A DNA stretch of 64,000 nucleotides from Alnus glutinosa (Eukaryota > Streptophyta > Magnoliopsida > Fagales > Betulaceae): NCBI RefSeq assembly GCF_958979055.1, contig NC_084887.1:37302620-37366619 (forward strand), given 5' to 3'. Positions 11,927 through 23,466 of this stretch are shown piece after piece. The translations under genes were made by a program, and so were the position numbers. The first letter of the stretch is position 1, and the number at the start of each line of letters is the position of its first letter. The notes beneath the pieces are model-generated. The model ran no database searches and was not told the DNA's origin. It saw only the letters and a list, made by a program, of their open reading frames with translations.

Positions 11927-12430
11927 ATGGCACGTCAAGTTGTTGTTGTTTTGGCTCTCATCTTCGTTGCCATTGCTGGGGCTGCTGCCGCCGAAACTCA
12001 AGCTCCTACAACCACCCCCACGGCCTCGCCGTCGCCGAAATCATCGCCCACCACCCCATCATCATCACCACCAGCAGCCTCGACCCCCCAGTCATCTTCT
12101 TCAGCCCCACAAGCCTCAGCCTCCACCCCTCAGGCCTCAGCCTCCACCCCCACTGCCTCCTCGCCTCAGGGTTCAGCTACCTCTCCCACCACCCCCTCTT
12201 CTTCCATACCTGCAGCCTCACCCACCCATGACTCCGCTTCCCCCCCCAGCAGCGACGCCTCCTCTCCACCGGCCCCTGGGAGCGAGTCCACTCCCGTAGA
12301 TGGACCCGCCTCTGGGCCTGCTGGTGATGATGCCCCTGCAGCTGCACCCTCAGGCAGCGGCACCACCGCTCTCAAGGTCTCTGCCGCCACTGGTGCTGCC
12401 TTCATCGCTGGCTTCTTCGTCTTCATGTAG
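11927..12430 (+). CDS. Classical arabinogalactan protein (AGP)
   Basis: An intronless 167-residue protein of the cell surface. Residues 1-23 are a signal peptide (MARQVVVVLALIFVAIAGAA). Residues about 24-145 are almost entirely Pro, Ser, Thr and Ala, with many AP, SP and TP pairs (sites for Hyp O-arabinogalactan) and a small internal repeat, QASASTPQASASTP. The end (TTALKVSAATGAAFIAGFFV) is a small-residue site plus a hydrophobic tail, as in GPI-anchor signals. Domain order and length fit classical AGPs, which are glycosylated, GPI-anchored proteoglycans of the plasma membrane and wall. The long antisense and alternative frames here come from its GC-rich, repetitive codons. The exact family member cannot be named. 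Confidence 0.92.
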   Translation: MARQVVVVLALIFVAIAGAAAAETQAPTTTPTASPSPKSSPTTPSSSPPAASTPQSSSSAPQASASTPQASASTPTASSPQGSATSPTTPSSSIPAASPTHDSASPPSSDASSPPAPGSESTPVDGPASGPAGDDAPAAAPSGSGTTALKVSAATGAAFIAGFFVFM

Positions 12431-12817
12431 TTTATATTCATTAATTCTTTGCGTCTGCATGTTCTTATTATTTATATCCATATGATTGATAAATTTGTGT
12501 ATTAGTTTTTTTTTTCAATTCGGGGGAAGCCATTTGATTATTAATTAGGGGACTATGTCTGTTTATTCATTGAATAATTTTTTGAATTGAATGTGTATGT
12601 GCTTTTTTGGGGTTAAAAGCATTTTGAGAGGAGCAGGATCGAGAATTCATTTGTTGACATGCATTCTTAATATATAAGCTTATAATTAATTCCATACTAT
12701 TCTTATTAATTACTATTTAATTTAGATCTACGAGCCAAAAATTTACCTTTCTTACGAAATCATATGCTTTAGCAATTCTTTTACAACTTATTGGCATGTG
12801 TTAATATATGATTGGAG

Positions 12818-12854
<37 letters not shown>

Positions 12855-13869
12855 AAATGAACGTAAAATCAGTACATATAATTGGCCTAAATTATAAATC
12901 GTTCTCTACGATATAAAAAATTAATCCGAGATCCTCGAGGCACGCCAAAATATATAACAATTTAGTCATTTTTGTCAAATTCCATTAAAACATGCACTTC
13001 ACGGATTCTGCTAGTGTGCCACATTATCCTTAATATAATGGAGTTCGTCAAGTGTTTGGACAGGAATTTGATTGCAGTGATTAAATTGTTATTTTAGCCT
13101 GCCACGAGGACTTTTGAATTATTTTTTATACTGCGGTGAGCGATTTGTAATTTAAGCTGACAAGAATAACTAATTTTATATTTATCCTTAAAAAAAATAA
13201 AAAATAAAAAATTAACAAACCCAAACGAACTACTATAAATGAGTCATATCATTAATGCATAGAAAAAAAGAAGGGGCGAATGGTTATTTTGTAGTTCAAC
13301 CTCCTCCCAACCTGTTTTGGGGTGAGCTGATCATCCTCAAAATAATTGATGGGGCGGTCCATTCCCAAAGTCTTAAAGGATGGTCAACCACCTCCAAACT
13401 TGTTTCGAGCAAGTTGACCACCCCCTCAAGGCTATTCTTATTTGCTGTTTTGAGGATAGTTTCATTACCACCTAAAACAGGCTACTAGAAGGTGACTAAA
13501 CCACCCATCAACAAGCTTTAAGGGTGGTTCAACTATTCTTCAACCTTAAAAGAATCGTCAACCACCCCATATCAGACTTGGGGTGGTCTAGCAATTTCAA
13601 AACATCACCTTACCAGTGCCCTACTTATCTCCCTTTAGAGAGAGAAGCTCTTCCCTCTCTCTTAGTAGAGCCCTCCCTTCCCCCCTTGTGAGACATCCTT
13701 CCGCTGATGGTGTGGCCATTAAGGGAAGTAGGGTTGGGTCTTCTTCCCTCCCTTACCCCTTCCTTGTTCCCTTGTAGTGTTATTTTCTACTTGTTGGTCT
13801 CTCTTCCACCCATGAACACAATGTGACAACGTCAACCCTCCCTTTATTGGCGTCCTATGCTCCTCCGCC
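12431..13869. other. AGP 3' flank and GGTGGTC-rich repeat, no gene
   Basis: Contains the AGP 3' untranslated region, a (TA)n tract at about 12822-12850 and, at about 13290-13600, a dispersed repeat rich in ggtggtc and gaccaccc words in both orientations. A weaker copy of that repeat is near 38500-38640. It is probably a transposon remnant; no gene is supported. Confidence 0.45.
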
Positions 13870-14652
13870 TAGGGGTGTGCATGGGGCGAGGCGGGGCGGG
13901 GTGGTTTTTTGCCCTTTTTGGCCCCACCCCACACTCCTGCGAGTTGGGTAAATCCAACCTGTGCATCGCAAAATTTAAGAGAAATCCATGTGGTGCGGGT
14001 CTGTGCGGGGCCGGGGGGGAGCGGGTTTGGAGAGCGGGGCAGGTCTTTGGATTCTAGCTCTCGCTTCTGCTCAAGACCTCCAAAAAAATGCAAAATCAAT
14101 AAGTTCCCAACAATCAAAGCCAACAAAAAAAAGGAAAACAAAAGAGCAATGAGATGCAGATGATAATCCTTTTATGATATGAGAAATGAGAATATGAGAT
14201 GTAAACAAAACTTGACTCGGGGGTTCACAGTGACGTTGAAGAAGATGAATAGGCAAAGGTTAAAGAAGATGGAGAGGCGAATAATCGTAGATCGGTGTCG
14301 GCGCAGCGTGAAGAGAGGAGAAAAAGGCTGTGTGGCATAGGGGACAAGTGACTGTGGAACTCTCTGGAACTTCGAAGAAAAGAAAATATAAGAAATAAGA
14401 TGGGGGGCGACGCTAGCTAGGGTTAAGAATTAAGTTTAGTGTTTTTTGTTTTTTATTTTTAATTTATATATATATTAAAATGGTGCAGGGCGGTTCAGGT
14501 CGGGTCCCCGAGATTTTGAAAACGCACGACCCGCAAACCGCACCGCACTGCAGGGTTTGCGGGAAACACGAATGTGAACTGCAACTTTTATGCGGTTTAT
14601 GCTGAAATTCGAGGCGAGGCAGGGCGGTTCCTACGGGTTTTGCACACCCCTA
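13870..14652. mobile_element. hAT MITE, 783 bp, with 8-bp target duplication
   Basis: The ends are TAGGGGTGTGCATGG and its inverse, TTTTGCACACCCCTA, typical of plant hAT elements. The flanking octamers CCTCCGCC (13862-13869) and CCTCTGCC (14653-14660) match at 7 of 8 bases. The interior is GC-rich near both ends (gcggggcgggg, gcagggcggttc) and has no transposase frame, so it is non-autonomous. Confidence 0.85.
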
Positions 14653-14660
14653 CCTCTGCC

Positions 14661-15290
14661 AACCGCTCGCCTTGTCCACAACATAGCATCGTGCCGCTTG
14701 ACACCTCCATCTCGAAACTGGCGTGGTTCTAATTAGATCGAATTTTTTTCAAAGCTTAATCTACTTTCCTCTGTCATTCCCAGCCTCCAACATGACCGTC
14801 CACTATCATCTTCAGCCTCTTAGTTCCGTGCCGCCGTCCTCCACTCCTCTACCTGTAGCCCACGCGCTGATCAGTGCCCTTATCCACCATTCCCCCGGCT
14901 CTTCCTCCACCGGCCAGTTTGTTAGGCTTTTATTATTATTATTATTATTATTTTTCTGTTTTCTGTTTTCTTTTTTTCGTTGTATTTATGTTGCTATCTT
15001 TTGTGGGTTTCCATATCCCTATTTTTATTTGGTTTGTTTTAGTTGAGGAGGCTTTTTTTTGTAGCGTCCTTCGTACACCTAGTTAGTGCCTTGTGTTTCT
15101 ATCTCTCGCTTTGTTTTTCAGTGTTTAATGTCATATTTTTTGGGCTTGGTGGTTATTAATCTCCATGTGCCTATGTGTTCTGAGATTGTTGTGAAGAATT
15201 TTTACTCCGATGCTCTTTCCTCTCCATCGGATCCAGATTGGATTTCAGTGCTCATCCTTCACCAACAATATTTGTTTAGTTGTCGTTACA
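14661..15290. other. Intergenic, no gene
   Basis: The flank between the hAT MITE and the copia element, with a TAT microsatellite at about 14932-14950. An open frame of 107 codons at 14723-15046 has no recognisable motif and is probably chance. Confidence 0.4.
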
Positions 15291-15295
15291 GTTGC

Positions 15296-15918
15296 TGTTA
15301 GAAATAATGTTATAAAAAGAAGAATCAAAACAAAAACACTGAAATTGTTAGGAAAATATTTTGTGAGAAAGAACAAAAATCTGAAATAAAAGATAGCTTT
15401 GAGGCACGATGAATCGCTATCTTTAAGACGATATTTGCCCCCACTCGGAATGAGTTTGCTAATAGGTTGCTAACAAATCGCCTCCAGGATACAACAAAGC
15501 TATAAATTCTACATATAGCAATTCTGGAGAATTCCTACAATTTCACTTGTGAATTTCTAAAATTGAGAATGAAAATCTGAACAGTAAAATCGGTGGAGGA
15601 ATGTTATATTTATAAATATTGAAGGGACACATGTGAAAAGTCATAACTTTTCATTACATGTAACTGCTATCAGTTACAATATTTATATTATTAACCGTTT
15701 CACAACACTTAATAGAGTAGTTGGTCTGATGGATAAGGCGCCTTTTCATGTCATCCAATGCATAGGTTTAATTCTTTTAGACAATAAAAACATCAAAAAA
15801 CCATTACTTTGCCGAGGAGAAGACTCGAACCACTACTCTTTGAGTTTGTAAGAAACTGTTAAACCACTAAACCACCAAATCACAATTATAATATAACAAT
15901 CTAACAAAATATATAACA
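15296..15918 (-). repeat. 3' LTR of the copia element
   Basis: 623 bp, starting TGTTAGAAATAATG and ending ATATATAACA on the plus strand, paired with 20481-20939. The shared first 270 bases are nearly identical to the partner. It contains tRNA-like words on both strands (TGATGGATAAGGCG at 15728 on plus; GGTTCGAGTC read on minus near 15830). Confidence 0.93.
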
Positions 15919-16469
15919 ATCTCCCACTTAGATTGTGATATTAAATTCTCAACTTTAGTATTGATATTATCATGCATACAAAAAGGTATCTTTCGACTTA
16001 AACCTTCTCTTAGTATAGTCATTTCAAAGTTATAAAAAGTTAGTGGTGGCCTAAGCTTAAACCAAAACTTTATAATTTATAACCGGAAATAACATACACA
16101 TGAAACTATCTAATTCACGTAAGAAATTCATAATTGTTAGCACTATTATGGCCTTGTGCTACATCCTGGTTTAATGAACATTTACAAGAGTAAACTCCAA
16201 CTCTTGTTAGAAGCGGCACCACTTCCATGTTCATATAGGTGAAGTTCCTTTTATGTCCCTGTTACTAAGACATTTATCTTTAGATTTGAACCTCGTTAAG
16301 AGTGTAACTCATCCTTCGTAATCGTAACAGTCAGCACTGATCTATCCTGAATGAGACTTAATTATTTCAGTGCTAAATTAATCATTTATCAATAACTTGT
16401 TATTACCCATTAAACCTTTTATAAGAATAAACCTTGAAAAAGGTTGGGTTACCATTAATGGTGATTCTT

Positions 16470-19400
16470 TTAAAAGAGTTTTAGTCCCATTCCAATAGAT
16501 GTTATCCTTACCAATTCTCGAGATAAACCTTTGGTAAAAGGATCTGCCAAGTTATTACTTGACCTTACATAGACAATAGTTATGATTCCATCAAGAATTA
16601 ATTGTCTAACATACTCATGTCTTAGGCTTATGTGTCTAGACTTCTCATTATATACTTTACTATAAGCTCTAGACATCGTAGCTTCACTATCGCAATGCAC
16701 GGAAATGGCTGGCATAGGTTGTGGCCACAAATTTATGTCTAACAACATATTCCTAAGCCATTCTGCCTCTTTTCCTGCTGCTGCCAAAGCTATAAACTCT
16801 GATTCCATTGTGGAATGCGAAATACACGTCTGCTTCTTTGATGCCCAAGAAATTGCACCTCCTCCAAGGGTAAATACTCAACCAGACGTAGACTTATTGT
16901 CACTTGTACTAGTAATCCAACTAGCATCTGAATACCCTTCTAGTACAGCTGGAAACTTTGAATAAAATAGTCCTAAATTTATGGTTCTTTTCAGATACCC
17001 AAGGACTCTACCGATTGCTTTCCAGTGATCTATACTAGGATTACTAGTGTATCTAGAAAGTTTGCACACTGCAAATGCAATATCTGGTCTAGTACAATGC
17101 ATGGCATACATCATACTACCAATCGCACTAGCATACTCAAGTTGTGCTATTGCCCTTCCAGAATTATCATTTAATTTTATACTAGAATCAAAAGGTGTAT
17201 TTGCTTCTTTTATTCCAAGATGTTTGAATTTAAGAAGCACTTTCTCAATATAATGAGATTGACATAGTGCATAACCCTCACTATGTTTCTTTACTTTAAT
17301 TCCTAAAATAGTATCTACTTCATTTAGATCTTTCATCTTAAACATTGAAGTAAGATACTTTTTAGTTGCATACACACCTTTCATATTCGTTCCAAAAATT
17401 AGCATGTCATCAACATAAAGGCAAACAATGACACCATAATCTTTTGTGAATTTTGAATAAATACACTTGTCAGCTCCATTATGTTTGAAACCATTAGATA
17501 AAATAACAGTATCAAACTTTTCATGCCATTGTTTAGGTGCTTGTTTCAACCCATATAATGACTTAACTAATTTACAGACTTTCTTTTCATTATTAGGCAG
17601 AATAAACCCTTCTGGTTGTTCCATATATACTTCCTCATCAAGATCACCATTTAAGAAAGCAGTTTTTACATCAATTTGATGCACATACAAATCATATATA
17701 GACGCAAGAGCCAAAAGAATACGAATAGATGTAATCCTTGCTACAGGAGCATATGTATCAAAGTAATCTATGCCCTCTTTTTGTTTAAAGCCTTTTGCAA
17801 CTAACCTTGCCTTAAAGGTTTGAATTGATCCATCAGAATTATATTTCCTTCTAAATACTCATTTACAACCAATAGGTTTGGTACCTAGAGGTAGATCCAC
17901 TAGTACCCAAGTATTATTTAATAATATTGAGTCCATTTCATCATTTACAGCTTCTTTCCAGAATGCTGCATCTCTAGAAGACATAGCTTCACTAAAACTT
18001 TTTGGATCATCCTCTGTGTTAAGTACAATAAGTATTTTACTAAGGACTATATCCCTGTTTCCTTCTACAAGGAAAACTATAGCTTGTAATGAAATAAAAT
18101 CAGGACCAAAATTCTTTTCTTTTCTAACTCTCTGACTCTTCCTTTGTTCTATTGGTAAATCTATAGCTAATCTTTTATTATTGTTAAGAGAAGTACTAGG
18201 ATAAGAATCAAATACTTGTGTTTGATTAGGTTCTGAAACATATTTAGAATCATAGTTAAACTTATTTTCAATAAATTCAACATCCCTTGATTCCATTATG
18301 ACATTAGAACTTAAGTCTAATAGTCTATATGCCTTAGAATTTTCAGCATAACCTACAAACACACTTTTAATTGCTCTCGGTCCTAATTTATTTCTTTTAG
18401 GATCAGGAACTCTGTAAAAGGCTAAATACCCCCACACTTTGAGATAATTCAGGTTTGGTTTTCTGTCGTTCCATAACTCATATGGTGACACTTGCATTTT
18501 AATAGAAGACACTCTATTATGCACATGGCATGCTGTAAGTAATGCCTCTCCCCATAAATTAAAATGCAACTTTGCACTTAAAATCATGCAATTAACCATG
18601 TCTACAAGTGTCCTATTTTTTCTTTCAGCCAAACCATTTTGTTGTGGTGTGTAAGGAGCAGACTTTTGATGCACAATTCCATGTTCTTCACAGAAAGTAG
18701 AAAATTCATGAGGAAAGTATTCTCCACCTCTATCAGTTCTAAGGGTTTTTATTTTCTTCTCTTTTTTATTTTCTACTTCATATTTGTAACGTTTGAACAT
18801 GCTAAAGGCTTCATCTTTATTTTTCATTAAATACACATAAGTGTATCTAGAAAAATCATCTATAAATGTAATAAAATATCTTCTGTCTCCTCTAGTTAAT
18901 ATACCATTTAATTCACATATATCAGAATGTATGAGTTCTAAAATTTGTGAATTTCTATGAATCTTGGGAAATGGTTTTTTAGTCATTTTAGCTTGAATAC
19001 ATATTTCACATTTTTAATTATTATCAGGCTTATAAGAAATTAAGCCATGCTTAGACATATATTTCAAATATTTAAAATTCAAATGTGCTAAACGACCATG
19101 CCATAAAGAAGATGAATCAACAATATAAGACAAATTTGAAATAGATTTATTAATAATACTGAGTTTGAACAATCCATTAGAAGAATAACCCTTTCCTATA
19201 AATATCCCATTCTTAGACAATATTAAATTATCAGACTCAATGACAGCTTTTATGCCTCTTTTACACAACAAACTGGCAGATACAAGGTTCATCTTTATTT
19301 CTGGGACATGTAAGACATTAGTTAAAATTAATTTCTTCCCAGAAGTAAATTGCATCTCTACAGTCCATTTTCCATGAACCTTAGAAGAATTGTGGTTGCC

Positions 19401-19600
19401 CATCAGAACTTCTTTGCTATCAGTTGATGTGACATAGTTATTGAACAATGCTTTCTCGTTGCACACATGCACGGTAGCACCAGAATCAAACCACCAATCA
19501 ATTCTATTTGTAGCCGCAGCCATATGCACTTCTGTAATCATGCCAATTTGCATATCAGTCACCATAGTGATAATTTCTTCAACTGTATTCGCCATGTTTG
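16470..19600 (-). pseudogene. copia pol region (protease, integrase, RT, RNase H), broken
   Basis: A fossil coding region with the copia domain order protease, integrase, reverse transcriptase, RNase H. The integrase core and the YVDD reverse transcriptase motif are recognisable. The region is broken in a few places and is not expected to give a full polyprotein. Confidence 0.9.
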
Positions 19601-20459
19601 AACTGCTGCCATTTTCTTTCTTCTTGTTCTTTAAGAATCTACATTCACGAATATAATGGCCCTTTTTTCCACAGTTAAAACATGATCTGTCATTCTTGTC
19701 TTTATTGGGATCCTTAGAGTTGTTCTTCTTAAAGCTAGTTCCCTTTTTATTTACTTTAAGATAATTTTTTGTTCTACTACCTCCGTTGTGGACATTATTA
19801 ACATTTACATTAGACTCAAATTGAATACCATCACGAATTCGACTTTCTATTTCAATTCGTATGTGTTTTCCAATTTGCTCTAATGTAAGATCTTCTGTCA
19901 TATGCAGAAGCTTCTTCCTGTAATTATTCCAACTTGGTGGGAGTTTTGCAATAATTGCTCCCACTTGAAATGACTCAGGAATATTAATAGAAAGATCACG
20001 GAGTTTATTGACCAAAACCTGCAATTCATGCATTTGGTCTAGAACAGACAAATTATCTATCATTTTAAATTCAAAGTACTTCAAAATCAAAAATTTATCC
20101 GTACCTATTTTTTCTGTTTTGTACTTTGCTTCCAGTGCATTCCAAATTTCCCGCGGTGACTCAATTGCAGTGAACAAATCATACAACCGATCAGAAAGAG
20201 TGTTTAGAATATGCCCTCTGCATACAAGTTCATCCTCTTCACATTTCTTCCTCTCTGCCTTGATAGCATCGGTATCTTCAGGAGTTGGTTCAGAAAGTGG
20301 GTTCAGGTTTGGATCGAGAACATAGAAAATCTTTAGTGCAGTGAGAAGAAACTTCATCTTATCTTGCCAACGAGTGAAATTGGTTCCATCGAACCTATCC
20401 AACTTCACAAAATCTTGATTCATAACTTTGAAACCTGTTACGTCTGATCCTCCTTCCAT
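19600..20459 (-). pseudogene. copia gag region
   Basis: The gag part of the fossil element, beginning MEGGSDVTGF. It has a UBN2-like gag core (FDGTNFTRWQDKMKFLL, IWNALEAKY) and a CCHC zinc knuckle, and it leads into the protease segment. Confidence 0.9.
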
Positions 20460-20480
20460 TGTTAAATATCGTCTTAAAAT

Positions 20481-20939
20481 TGTTAGAAATAATGTTATAA
20501 AAAGAAGAATCAAAACAAAAACACTGAAATTGTTAGGAAAATATTTTGTGAGAAAGAACAAAAATCTGAAATAAAAGATAGCTTTGAGGCACGATGAATC
20601 GCTATCTTTAAGACGATATTTGCCCCCACTCGGAATGAGTTTGCTAATAGGTTGCTAGCAAATCGCCTCCATGATACAACAAAGCTATAAATTCTACAGA
20701 TAGCAATTCTGGAGAATTCCTACAATTTCACTTGTGAATTTCTAAAATTGAGTATAGGTTTGAGTCTTCATAACTGCGTTTTTACGGTTTTAATTGTTGT
20801 AGACAATAAAAACATCAAAAACCGTTACTTTGCCAAGGAGAAGACTCGAACCACTGCTCTTTGAGTTTGTAAGAAACTGTTAAACCACTAAGCCACCAAA
20901 TCACAATTATAATATAACAATCTAACAAAATATATAACA
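20481..20939 (-). repeat. 5' LTR of the copia element
   Basis: 459 bp, partner of 15296-15918. On the minus strand it begins TGTTATATATTTTG, followed by a tRNA-like stretch (GGTGGCTTAGTGG, then GGTTCGAGTC about 40 bases later). It is shorter than the other LTR. Confidence 0.92.
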
Positions 20940-20944
20940 GTTGC

Positions 20945-21165
20945 TTGTTAGCGAAACTCAAAAAGGGTTAAAAGACGTTTCGAAGTTGAGAAATGCTAAA
21001 AAACATCCCTTCATTCCCCCTTCATTCCCTCCTTTTCATTAAACAAATTGATTTTAATAAAAAAGTAGTCTCTGATGTCACATCAGAGACTACTTTTTTA
21101 TTAAAATCAATTTGTTTAATAAAAAGAAAGAATGAGAGGGGATAAAAGGTGCATGTGTAACACCC
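20945..21165. repeat. Fold-back element with perfect 83-base palindrome
   Basis: Positions 21038-21120 form two perfect 41-base inverted arms with a single-base spacer (arm core AGTAGTCTCTGATGT). Flanking C/T-rich and G/A-rich stretches extend the inverted symmetry to about 21000-21165. A diverged relative is at 52671-52830. Confidence 0.8.
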
Positions 21166-21661
21166 TCTTCGAAGTTCATGCCACCCTCGTGTCCATTGGT
21201 TTTACCTGATCAGTGACTACTTCCTTTGATCCTTTCAAAGAGGACCGTATCATTTTTTTTATTTTTTTTTGGGTCTTATTTTCTACTGTTTAATTGTTTT
21301 TTCTGCACTTTATTTTCGTTTTTTGTTTGTTATTTATAAGGAGTCCACTCATTTTACGGTGGTTTGATGTTTGAACCCACCCGTTTAATCATTTCCTAAT
21401 TTGCTTTTTCTACACACTGTTACCATCACTTCTTTTCATGGGTTGAAATGATCCGGGGAATCTAAGTAGGGTGGCTTTTTTGCCTCCGTTTTGACCATGC
21501 CCTAATCAAAATCAAAGTTCAATGTATATGTCACCAACCGACCATTAATTTCTTACTTTATACTTAGTTTTACGACAGATTTTCTGTAATGCAGGAAGAG
21601 TGGAGAGAGAGAGCACGTAAAAGTCAATCATGACTAGTAACCACAATGAGTGTTTGTTTTA
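21166..21661. other. Intergenic, no gene
   Basis: T-rich single-copy-looking DNA between the fold-back element and the Tourist-like element. No coding or RNA signal was seen. Confidence 0.4.
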
Positions 21662-22392
21662 TGCTCCGTTTGTTTCGGCGTAAAATGATTTCTAGAAAAT
21701 GATTTCGGTATTTTCTGGTGTTTGGTAGGGGCGAAAATAATAGTCAACCGAAAAATGATTTCTGTTTGACCAAAAATGCTTAGTAAATTTCGGAAAATGA
21801 TTTACACTTTTTAAAAGCGTAAATCATTTTCCGAAGACGCCAGACGCAGTCGATCTATTTTAAACGGCACAGTCGACCTTCACGTTCAAGCAGTCGACCA
21901 CCATCGAAATATTGCCGGTATCGGAATCCAACATCCGGTTAATGTCGCCGGAATCTGGAGACGGAATCCGGCCGGCTGGCCGGACAGATCTGGCCAGATG
22001 GCCGGAATCCGGCGAAACTGCCGGAATCCGGCCACTTTCGCCGGAATCCGACTATCCCAGATTCCAACGAAACTGTTCGGATTCCGTCCTTTATCTCGAA
22101 TTTTGGCTATATTAGCTAGAATCAGGTAAAAATAGTCAGAATCTTGTCGGTCAGTGACCGAATCTCGTCATCGATGATTTTTATATTATTTTACATTAAT
22201 ATTTTTATGTTCTGAATAAAAATTGATTTTTATAAGTTAATATGATTGAATAAAAATATAAAAAAATATTTGCGATTTTCCGTACGCGCCAAACACCGGA
22301 AAATGCTTTTGACGGAAAATGGTTTCCTGAAAAATGACTTCCCTAAAATCATTTTACGACGGAAACCATTTTACGTCGAAACAAACGGAGCA
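21662..22392. mobile_element. PIF/Harbinger (Tourist-like) MITE, 731 bp, TTA duplication
   Basis: The terminal inverted repeats are TGCTCCGTTTGTTTCGGCGT at the left and the inverse of TGCTCCGTTTGTTTCGACGT at the right. They are flanked by TTA on both sides (21659-21661 and 22393-22395). Further inward the ends still mirror each other (aaaatgatttc). The centre at about 21910-22090 holds a tandem array of GGAATCCGGC-type words. No transposase is present. Confidence 0.8.
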
Positions 22393-22395
22393 TTA

Positions 22396-23466
22396 GTGAC
22401 TCTTAAAATTACATTTTTAATTTTATTATTATCATCTTATTATGCTTATAAAATAATTAATAAAGAGATTAAAAAAGAAAAAAAGTAATTTTTAATCTTA
22501 CTGGGAAGTGTTAGCCCCACCCCCACCGTACGTACCTTAGTCAATTATAGATCGATGTGAGACTCGTGTGCTTATGAAGATTAATTAGATTCTCTTTTGG
22601 CGATTAATTGCAGATTGACAGGGAAAAGGCAATCCCTATTGGGGATGAAGTTTTTATGCCGACGTGGCATGATTTAATAGTTATTAGCTAAATTGATTTT
22701 TTTTTTTTTTTTTTTTTTAAACAAAAGCCGAATTCAATAGTTATTACATTTTGATACGCTAATAATAAAATAAAAGTATGATATATAACAATATAGTAAA
22801 GATAGTCTTTAAGAATCCGCATGCACTTATCCACCATCACATAAAGGTCACCCCGGGAGAATTGTCAAATAAGGCTGCAAGAATGGCGTGGTGTTACGGA
22901 CCGAGTAGAGGTATTTTAGGATTAAAATACTTTAAATATAATAAGTTATTTTTATTGATAACATTAGGATTATGATTAGAATTTAAATATTAGAGATAAT
23001 TATTATTATTAGAAGTGATTTATTCTAGTTAATCTTTTACTTTTATTATGCATTAATGTAAATGTCTATTTAAAGACACTATAAATTCATAATTCATTAA
23101 TAAAATTTAAGTAAAAATTATTAATATTAAGCTCTTTAGTTGATTTGGGTAATTAGACAAATAACCAATAGATTTGAGATAAAATTATTTATAATATTGC
23201 ATGCAATTAAGACAGTAATTATACATACGGATGTCGTACATCGATATCCAATGGCTTTTAAAGCTGCAGGCCAAAGTTGTAAAATAATTAAGCTCTTACT
23301 TCCTCTTAAGTGAGTGGCTGGAAAACTACAAATACAGAGTAAACTGCTGGCAAACAAAGGATTAATGTTCTTCTCTCATCCTTTATATATATTCTTGCCT
23401 AATTCCCGCAGTTTTCGATCAGCAGCTAATATAATTAATTAGAGGTTCGATCTGCGTGCTAAATAA
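22396..23466. other. Intergenic, possible LTR relic, no gene
   Basis: AT-rich. From about 22892 the text TGTTACGGACCGAGTAGAGG, followed by ctatttaaagacac near 23068, resembles a plant retrotransposon LTR, but no end or target duplication was found. Positions about 23140-23466 are the downstream side of the pectate lyase gene. Confidence 0.35.

Larger units (their letters stand above)
15296..20939 (-). mobile_element. Ty1/copia LTR retrotransposon, complete length, broken
   Basis: A fossil element transcribed on the minus strand. The LTRs lie at 15296-15918 and 20481-20939, beginning TGTTA and ending TAACA. The 5-bp target duplication GTTGC is present at 15291-15295 and 20940-20944. Parts in copia order: gag with zinc knuckle CFNCGKKGHYIREC, protease (WWFDSGATVHVC), integrase (APYTPQQNGLAERKN), reverse transcriptase ([26 protein letters not shown]) and RNase H near 16.5-16.9 kb. 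A polypurine tract (AGTGGGAGAT) lies next to the 3' LTR. The coding region is spread over several frames, with about three interruptions. Where the LTRs can be aligned they differ by roughly 2%, suggesting insertion on the order of one to a few million years ago. The lineage within copia is not certain. Confidence 0.95.

Noticed and set aside
12166-12441. An antisense frame over the arabinogalactan gene and another long shifted frame
   Set aside because: Low-complexity Pro/Ser/Ala codons leave other frames open; the signal peptide and GPI tail exist only in the called frame.
13857-14163. Overlapping GC-rich frames of 66-90 codons
   Set aside because: They lie inside the hAT MITE and consist of its GC-rich terminal region.
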